The translations under genes and the position numbers were made by a program. This document shows positions 55,629-64,000 of a DNA stretch of 64,000 bases, piece after piece (within the stretch, counting starts at the first letter, position 1; each line of letters begins with the position of its first letter). The DNA lies in the NCBI GenBank assembly GCA_015680905.1, contig CM027382.1, forward strand, positions 5,518,001-5,582,000, given 5' to 3'. The notes below the pieces were generated by a model. The model saw only the letters and a program-made list of their open reading frames with translations. It was not told where the DNA came from and made no database searches. This stretch comes from Coptis chinensis (taxonomy: Eukaryota; Streptophyta; Magnoliopsida; Ranunculales; Ranunculaceae).

Positions 55629-58600
55629 ATGATGAAGTTTGGTGAGTTTTTTTTTTTTTTTGTTTAGTTAACAAGTTTGGGTATAAGATTTGTGAGTTTA
55701 TTTTTAGTAAAAAGTTGAAATTTTGGAGTTTAGTGTAATTATGGATGACTATAGATCTTCGAAATTGAGAAACTTGATAGTGATGGGTTGCATGAAAAAC
55801 AATTTAGAAGAACACCCAAAGTTGGTTTTTTTAGATGGTTTTACTGCCCCTTTTATAGTAAGCTGTTTTGTTGAAACATTTTTACAGTGTTGAGTTTTAC
55901 ACCTTGTTTTATTTCAAGGAGAGAATTTTGTTTACTTAGTAGTAGTTATTCAATCACTATTTCAGCTTATGAATTGGTGAAGAAGTAGAACTTCTCAAAA
56001 AGCAATGCCATAGGATGAGAACTTAGCAACATAAGTGAGGGTGACCCATTGTGTGAGATCAGTCTGCTTGTGCTTTATCTTAATTAGGAGAAGAGCAGAT
56101 AATGTAGAGGAATGCAAGAACATCACTCATAGGCTCGACATGGAAAAGAAATAAATGGTAATACATAAGGAGACTCGACAGCAAGCCTTTGAGTGAGCTT
56201 TTTTTCTGAAACAATTACATCATTCCAACCACCCAGCTCCCCATTGTTCGACTGCAAGATCCAAAATAACGCTTTGGGTAGTTGGTTATAAAGTAATCCC
56301 CAACTAAATTGAGGGAAGCAATGGGAAAATACAACCTATTGTCCTATCAAGTACATCCCACTCCAGCACTAAAGACCATGCTGTTGGAAATATTGATTGT
56401 GAGCCTACCTCAAAGAAAAAAATAAGAACGGCTTAAGAGCCATTTGTTGGCACAAAATGACTTCTGACAAACAACCGTCAGTATCAATGTAAATATGTCT
56501 GGGTTCTCTGTCTGCAACTTTAACCTCCGTTTGGAGGCAGAGTGAATATAATGAGTGTGTCATGTTAGCTTTTAAACTTCATCATTTTGAGTGCAACCAA
56601 TTGGTAGAAAATGGATGTTAGATGACTTTGAAGCAAAGTACCCAACGGGTTTGTAGTTTGGGATATCTCCTCCCTTTCTAGAAGTTGGATTTTTTTTCTT
56701 GCCGTGTTCTGAGTTATCACTTGATTTTAGGTTCTCCCAACATTTTTTGATGCACTTTTGAATTTTGAAACATAAAGAATTTTAAGTGTAGAGTAAAACG
56801 ATGTCCTTTTGTTTTTATGTTGCAAGTGAAAAAAAAAGGCCTTTGAATTTGTGGTATTTGGAAATTTTATAATATATTCATGCTGGTAAAAAACTTGTGT
56901 TGGTTCTCTCGTTTCCTGTAATGTTTCGACCTCTTAGTATCTCATTCAGTTTGTGTCACCTCTTTGAAAGGAAGTCTTATATTTTATGTTTTTAGTGTAA
57001 CTCTTGATCATAGCTTTGAGTTGAGTATCTGTATCTTACTAGACATACTTTTCAGGTTTCAAAATAAAAGGTTCAGACTCATCCCCAGGGAGAAGTTTGG
57101 ATGGAAGTTTTAGGAAGTCTAAATGTGGTATGTTTTTCATAGTATATAAGTTGCAATTTATCCATGCTTTTGTCATTCTTTGAAATTTGTATGTAGAATA
57201 CGACTGTCGATTCTTTCCCTTGTGTAAGTATGTATGTTTGTGAAAAAAATATGTGCAAGGAGTCAATTTCCTTTTTCCTACTGTATACCCTGTAAAAAAT
57301 CTACATCCATACTTTGACCTTTTTGGTGTCAGTGATTGACCTATGTGCCATACCGAACCATAACCTCTCTTGCTTGAACATATTGGTCGTTTGAGGAGGG
57401 CCATCTGTTTCCATTTTGAGCAAGAAGATTTGGTTAGGAGTTAGGAAAGGTCTGGAGTGAGTAAATTGGATATAGGAATTGAGGAAATATGGTGGAAAAA
57501 AAAACAAAATAATCAGCTCAAATGAGATTAAAAACCTAAATCTCCAATGGCATTACAAAAGAGAGCAAACACTTCACATCTTTGACAGCAAGAAGATATA
57601 TGTTAACTTCTTCGTTTTTCTTGCAGCTGTACCATAATCCCAAATTTCAAGCACCAATATGAGCTTAATATGCTTTTTAGTGCAAGAGAAATGACAACCA
57701 GTTCTTCTCCCTCTTAAATTTTTTTATGAAATGAAACTTTCAGTTTATTTTCTGTATTGACTGCGTTTCTTATTAGTGCAATCATCACCCATATTTCTCT
57801 TGAGCGAGTGTAAGAGTTTCTTTCTTTTGCGATTACATGTAAACCTGTGTTACTCAATGCAGGTGTCTCCCCTGATAGCAGGTCTGGCACTTCAACTTCG
57901 AGCAAGTACGTGCCTACGTCTAGAAGAGTTCTCAAAGGGTTAAAGGACATTTTAAAGAAATTTGTTGATGTTGAATTATTTACGCACAGTCTTGAAAACT
58001 GGGTTCTGGAGAAGAGCGGTTTTGAGACCGAGCAGTCATTTGCATCTCCTTTTGTGAATGATGAATTGCACAAATTGGATTATGCACTGGAAAGTGTCTT
58101 ATTTCAGCAACTCGTGCGTATGCCATATTCATTGTACACTTCTGATGATCTGAGAGAAGATGAGTATCTTGCCCTCGAAGACTTCCTTCTTGCTAGTATA
58201 GATGGATTATGGCGTGCCTTTTGGCACAAAGATGGACCTCTTCCTTTTTCTGTATCTTTCCCTCGCTGTCCTGGATTTAAGTTTTATACAGTTGAACAAG
58301 CAATACCTAGGGCAAGACTAGGAAGGCTTTGTGGTGCAGCTCTGGTATCCAACAATGGGAGCAACTTGCAAGTTCAGTGGGATCAAGTGGTGGAGTTTGC
58401 ATTATTTAAGGAGGACATTGTGCAAAGAAGCAACAGCTTTTCTACAATAACAATCTGTGAGGCCCTCTTTTATGGCTTCCGTATACTTCTCTCTAGGAGT
58501 TTGAGCAAGTTCAAAAGTGTCACTGGTGATTCGGTATATCTGCTGGTTCTTGATTCCAAATTTGGCGGCGTCATCAAATTAGGAGGAGATCTTAGTAAAT

Positions 58601-59949
58601 TAGAGACCAATTCAAGCAGCCCATACCACGGTATTATTGAGTGGATGAAAGTCCACGCTGATATCAGCATATCTCCTGTTGAACGGATATGGAACAAGCT
58701 AGGGAATCCGAACTGGGGAGACCTAGGAACTAGGCAATTACTTCTAGCAACATTTTACTCTATTGTACAGTGGAAAGGACCACCTAAAAAATCGATTGCT
58801 GAATTTGCAGCTGATCACAGCGTACGCCTTCAGAAGCGTAGGATTGAATACCGATTCATTGAGAACAGCCATGAGATGGTGCCCATACAACAGTCGAGTC
58901 AAACAGGTGAGATTGTTGAACTTGACTATGAAGATAATAATGTATCTTTTGGAAAGAAAATGTCATGTTTGAAACTCAAGCGCGGTGAGGTATTGATGTT
59001 AGAGGATCAAGAAGAGCAGAAAGGATTTTGTATACAGGATATTGTGGTAGAAGGTAACTGTTTTTCATACATAGCTGTTTCTCTAGAGAATCCTGGTGAG
59101 TTGTTGACCGTATATGTGGGCGCTCATCCATCTATGCTAGAACCATCTTGGGAGGACATGAGTCTGTGGTATCTGGTACAGAGGCAGACAAAGGTATTGA
59201 ACATCTTAAAACAGCAAGGAATCTCGACCAATCATTTGCCAGAAATAGTTGCATCAGGTCGAATATTGCATTCTGGTGCTTGTAGGAAGCAGAGCCTTGG
59301 AGATCGATGTGATCATCCATGGTGTGGGACCCCAGTTCTAGTTACACGTCCTGTTGGTGAGTTACTATCTTCTGTTGTTGCTCGAAATGGGCCACTTTCG
59401 AGTACAGAGGCACTCCAATGCTGTCGAGACTGCTTATCAGCTCTGCAGAGTGCATCGATGGCCAAAATTCAGCATGGTGACATTTGTCCTGAGAATATAG
59501 TATGTGTCATTGATAAGAATGGTGCAAGAACCAGGTTCCTGTATGTCCCCATATCGTGGGGGCGTGCAGTTTTAGAAGATAGAGACAGTCCAGCAATAAA
59601 CCTGCAATTCTCCTCAACACATGCACTTCAACAAGGGAAGTTATGTCCCGCATCAGATGCTGAGAGCCTCATTTATCTTCTTTATTATGTGTGTGGGGGA
59701 ACAATGGAGCAGCAGGACTCGATTGAGTCGGCTCTGCAGTGGAGAGAGAACTGCTGGGCTGGGCGTTTCATTCAGCAGCAACTTGGTGAGGTTTCAGCTC
59801 TATTGAAAGCATTTTCTGATTATGTGGACAGCCTCTGTGGGACACCTTATCCTGTGGACTATGATATATGGTTAAAACGACTGAACAGAACTGTGGATGG
59901 CCCATTGCTTATTGAGGGAAATGATAACAGCAGCAGTAGCGTATTGTAG
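55629..59949 (+). CDS. Conserved plant protein with degenerate kinase-like C-terminal domain
   Basis: Three coding exons: 55629-55641 (MMKFG), 57056-57127 (FKIKGSDSSPGRSLDGSFRK) and 57863-59949, with GT donors and AG acceptors in matching phase, giving 723 aa. A start at the second ATG (55632) is equally possible. The first ~180 residues are helical with DYALESVLFQQLVRMPYSLY; a central part follows (LLVLDSKFGGVIKLGGDLSK, GIIEWMKVHADISISPVERI). The C-terminal ~250 residues have a protein-kinase-like shape: a catalytic-loop-like HGDICPENIV at about 566, with ISWGRA where DFG-type metal binding would be expected. No glycine-rich loop or obvious VAIK lysine is seen, so catalysis is doubtful (a pseudokinase by inference). 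I believe homologues exist across plants, but I cannot name a function. The intron of about 1.4 kb after a 13-nt coding exon is notable. Intact. Confidence 0.85.
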
Positions 59950-62110
59950 CGAAGTCCTGAACTTACTGAACTTTTTCGTTCCATATTTCCATGCTGACAG
60001 GGAAGTCAAAGTATGGCATCTTTTCATACACTGATGTGCGCCATTTTTCTGTTTTGTTGCCTTTTTTGTATATTCAAATGATTCCAAGGGTTTCGATTAT
60101 TTTGCACTGTGTTTTCTTTCTATTTTTTGCACTGTTAAAAGAAATTCTTAATGTAAGTTATTCAAATTCTGATTGAACCTAAAGCATCCTATCTTGATTT
60201 CTAAGATTTTCTTGGCCCAAGTGTTTTCTCCATTGATGTACATAAGAAAGAAACTTGAAGCGCTGTGATGTAACCATGTAGGTGGTATCTTATGAACGGG
60301 CTCTTTCAGTTGTGCTCGGAGAAAAGACGTCTTCATATCATTCCTCCATTGCGTTTTACTCTAACACAACTTATACATAATACTTTGAGTAGTTTGAGGT
60401 AGTTTTAGGTCTATGCATCTTCATTTCATAGGTATATAACAACGCACATTTTGGAGAGAGAGATTATTAGTACATCAGATCTTCAACCTTCATCTCCTAA
60501 TTGACCAAGATCCGTCTTCTCCCTTCTTAATATGTGATTGAAAACTTAAGCCCATATGTAAGGCATGGAAAAATTATGTCGTCTGTTGCTACCAATAACT
60601 AGCTTGTAGCGTCAGGAGTTGGATGAGCTGACCTCGAGTTACAATTGCAATTTGTAGGTTCATCTCTGTGTCTTTTCTTAAAGGTTCTGGAGCCTTGAGG
60701 TTCAATTTCCTTGTGCCTTCTCCGATATCTTATCAGTAAAAATTATCTTATCAGTAGGAATGCAGTTAAATACTTAAATTGACCCTATACAATTTTATTT
60801 TTACAATTGTAAAGAAACAACAAATAAAAAAGGCAAATAATAAGAGGGAGATCAATCTCTCCTCCAAATAGAGCGCACTTGCTAAGAACAGTAAGATAGA
60901 AGCACAAATCTCCACACTGGAGTAGGTGACCCTATAACATGGTTATAATTTGAAGGAGTAGGTGTGGAAAAAAAAATGAAATAATGGAGAGAAAGTCTCC
61001 GTTATATAAAAATGTTGAAGACTTTGTAATTTTCATTCTCATTTATTGCATTTGCAAGAAGAGAGACCGTTCTTTGTTTTAGTTTTAGTAGAGAGCAATT
61101 TCATGTTTTAGGAGTAGGAGTAGGAGGTAGTTTTGGAGAATCCCATTTTTAGTTTTCATGTTTTAGTTTAGTTTTTAAAATTTGTAATAGGTGTTCATGG
61201 AGGAGACTCAATTGTTGTAATTTAAATTTATTCTTCTAGTTAAATTAAGTATCTTCTTCTTCTTCTTCTTTGATTTTTATCTTGTAAGTTCATGATTCCT
61301 ATGATAATGAGCTAAGTTCTCATTGTGGAGGGTTAACAATGCTCATGTGAGGTCAGCCTTTATTAATGGAGTTTCATTCATCTGCATAACTATAACAAGC
61401 TAGTTTTTGCATCCTGCTACAAAATAACAGTTTAGATGTGAAAACTAGCTAGAAGTTGAGAAGTTCACTTAGAGATAAGGTTATGTTTCAACTTCTCATG
61501 CTAGTCGAATCTTCTTAGAGGTAGGAAAATTTTACTAGGGATCAAAACTCAATTCTTTTTCATTGGCTTGTCTATGAGTGAATGAGAAGATAAGGGTTTG
61601 CAATGAACTTGCTTTATTAGTGGACGTTTGATTCTTAACAATAGTGGATTTAACCTGCCACTTTATTATTTTGTATATGTAAGTCATTTCTTTTATATGT
61701 GTTTGCAATCAATCAATATAAAATCAACAAAAACAAATCTTTCTCTCCCCCAACCATTTGAATCTAACTTGGTTTCTCTTCCACTTGTTTGAGCGTGTTT
61801 GACATCCCTCACCAAAAATACTTAACATCATCTTGTTCAGATAGAAATGCACCTATTGGAAAAACCGAAATCTATGATCTTTGCTAACAAATTGAAATCT
61901 TCTGATTATGATTTTCTCATTCTAGATTTACTCAAAATACTAGGAAAATAAAAGTATATCTCGGTCGGTGTAGCTAATCATAGCCGAATCCATAGCTCCA
62001 CCACTGACTATTACCATCACTTTCGTGTGTTTCCCTACCATAACAAGTAATTCCCTAACTTCATTATTTGTCATTCCATTGACTACATCCAGCCTCTAAA
62101 TTTGAATATA
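59950..62110. other. Intergenic, no gene
   Basis: The first ~200 bases are the 3' UTR of the preceding gene. A short CTT-repeat lies at about 61254-61270. Nothing else can be supported: open frames are short, overlap on opposite strands and match nothing I know. Confidence 0.45.
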
Positions 62111-62145
62111 CTAGGTAATGCACGTGCCTTTGGCATGGATTGTTT
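62111..62145 (-). other. Possible Helitron 3' end, minus strand
   Basis: Read on the minus strand, ATGCCAAAGGCACGTGCATT is followed by acCTAG with T next. It has a small stem (TGCC-AAA-GGCA) ten bases before CTAG, the Helitron layout. The stem is only four pairs, so chance is possible. If real, the element would extend to the right of 62111. Confidence 0.35.
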
Positions 62146-63698
62146 TTTAATTTCTTGATTTGCATTGATTTTTTTAATATTATTTTTCTTTTTATTGATT
62201 TTTTTTCTTATTTAGATTCACTGATTTTTTTCTCTTAACCACAATTTTAACAAACATTATCTCTCTGTTTGCCTCTTATTTAAATAATAATTATTGATAC
62301 ATTATTTTATGATTTTAGTACAACTTTTTTGTCTTGGACATATATATTTTAATTCATGTATTTTTCACAATTTCAAAAAATAAAACAAAAACAAAAAGTA
62401 CTCGTGAAAAATTCATCCCACCGAAACAATTTTGACCAATATGATACATTAAACGTGCTTGTCCGCAAACTTTATATATCACACATGCTTTGGCAATATG
62501 TATCCCTAGTATGTATACACACCCTCCTAATTATTTAGTTTCCGATATTGAAAGAAAAAACTACAAAAAAAAAAAAAAAAAAAAAAAATTACAAAACATG
62601 AATATGAAATGCTCCAGCTAGCTATGAAGGCACAAATTATGTTGTCGTCTTTTATCTTTGGTGCTATCTCTACACGCCCATGAACGCCATGTCGCAAAGA
62701 ATTTTGGCAAAACCTCCCTTGTGTTTGTTACTTTAAAATGAAATAACACAACCACTGTTGACACTGAAAATATAAACAAAAAAACCTATGCAAATTGCAA
62801 ATATAACAAAGTTACCGGCCAGGTAATTGAACCATGCTATATAATTGAGAATATTCAATGCAACGGTTAACTACACTTTCAGCAATCATTTGCACATTGT
62901 AAGGATATATCAACAAATGTTAATTTGCTCTTGTTTGACTCGTGACGGCACACCTGACTCATCTCTTACTTCAGCGTAACTGGTGAAGTATAAGACATGA
63001 AATAAAAAATCGAAAAAAATTTGTGTCAAATTCACTCTACAAAAATTATTTTGAACATACTTCAATAGACTGAACATGAAATTTTGTAGTTCAAAAGAAA
63101 CAACTTAATTCATATATATATATATATAACAAAGACTACATGCACTGGAGGTACGTACTTTTCCTAAATTTCATAATTTGATTTTATTTTATGGTTTTGA
63201 GTTGCTTTTTTGTTTATTTCATTTTCATTAACTCATAGTTTTTCTATAATTCCAACTGTTCATCTGTTCATCGAGACGATGTAAACCAACTATCCATTTT
63301 AAAATGTTGCATAATGGTTTTGTCATCCTCATATTTTAACGCCTCGCATGTTATTGACTGAGATTGAAATCCTACTCTTTTAGAGTATGTCTCATCACAT
63401 ATTTTAACCAGTTAACTTTGTAGTAATATCCAATTCGTACTTATCATAACTTTTCGATCCGTTTTTAAATTCTTATAAGCTATCAATTAAGAAATTAAAA
63501 TACCCGTGAAAAAGCCTCATTGAAAATAAACTTGTTGATCATCTCTATAAGAAATTCTCAATAAACCTTTTTTTTTTTTTTTTTTTTTTTTTTGACTTGT
63601 CTTTTAGTAAATTGCTTTTGGAAAAATGGTAGAAACCTGAAATAATTTGCTATTTTTATTTTAGTATTTTAGATAGTCTAAATTTTTGGCATATAGTG
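62146..63698. other. AT-rich intergenic DNA with homopolymer runs
   Basis: Holds an A-run (62563-62587), a short TA repeat (63113-63128) and a T-run (63569-63592). No gene recognised. The small frame at 62356-62538 has no supporting feature. Confidence 0.5.
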
Positions 63699-64000
63699 TA
63701 ATATCCCGACCCGTGGGGATATACTGTAGCGCCTAGCCCGTGAAACGAGGTTGAAACATGTACTTGGAAAGGTGCCTAGCCCGTGGGGAAAAGGTCGCCT
63801 CATGTATGAATTCTAGTATCTATGAAGTTGTTTGAGATCTAAGATATAAGTAATTCATCCGCCAAATCCCAACATAGAGATTTTTTCCTGATTTATGGAT
63901 TCGTGGGAACTATGTAGTGAAGATTGCTTATGCATGAGTAGTCGTAAGACGGGTGACCTCCTAACAACTGTGGTGACTATGTGGGAACAATCGATGTGTA
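63699..64000 (+). other. Possible LTR start or other repeat at the right edge
   Basis: TGTAATATCCCGACCCGTGG at about 63699 resembles the start of a plant LTR (TGTAA-x-x-CCC). Within 90 bases the phrase gcctagcccgtg occurs twice (63731, 63772). The window ends before a class can be assigned. Confidence 0.4.

Noticed and set aside
57039..57404. Minus-strand frame of 121 codons upstream of the 723-aa protein
   Set aside because: It overlaps a coding exon on the plus strand (57056-57127) whose splice phases fit; the minus-strand product matches nothing.

Overview
The window is nuclear DNA from a flowering plant, most likely a eudicot. It has intron-rich genes with GT-AG splice sites and plant-specific families: GRAS, F-box/FBD, an LHT-type amino-acid transporter and an EMB8-type hydrolase. 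Most of the rest is typical plant transposons: LINEs, Copia, PIF/Harbinger, CACTA and Helitrons. I could not identify the species. All calls come from reading translations, splice signals and repeat ends by eye; no search or alignment was run.

Layout. 1-2440 is degenerate tandem repeats and retroelement-like DNA. 2806-3387 is a small single-exon membrane-protein gene. 4811-14298 is a LINE on the minus strand, cut in two by a 6.7-kb Helitron (7576-14236) that carries pieces of at least three host genes: an ARIADNE-type E3 ligase, an F-box gene and SPT6. 14644-25180 is the gene-rich core: an F-box/FBD gene (minus), a GRAS transcription-factor gene (plus) and a 14-exon alpha/beta-hydrolase gene (minus, 570 aa, splice frames closing throughout). 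25776-38891 is a broken lysine/histidine-transporter-like gene. Its exons are spread over 13 kb by a 988-bp poly(A) retroposon inside an exon, a 6-kb Harbinger element (itself split by a Copia element) in one intron, and a 2.6-kb array of a ~55-bp tandem repeat in another. 39115-50501 is a second LINE (plus strand), interrupted by an LTR-type insertion that is in turn interrupted by a CACTA element. 50500-55100 has MITE-like elements, a Copia remnant and a two-exon gene for a small secreted cysteine-rich peptide (minus). 55629-59949 is a three-exon gene for a 723-aa protein with a degenerate kinase-like catalytic loop. 59950-64000 has no gene I can support, but has a possible Helitron end and a possible LTR start at the right edge.

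The intact genes do not form a pathway or cluster. The main interest is the nested transposon structure. Several insertion junctions can be read at base level through target-site duplications, terminal repeats and reading frames that resume on the far side, so the order of events can be reconstructed. I found no sign of a wholly new biological system. The strongest candidates for something undescribed are the gene-capturing Helitron, the intronic 55-bp array ending near a Helitron-like terminus, the unclassified poly(A) retroposon in the transporter gene, the secreted cysteine-rich peptide and the kinase-like protein.
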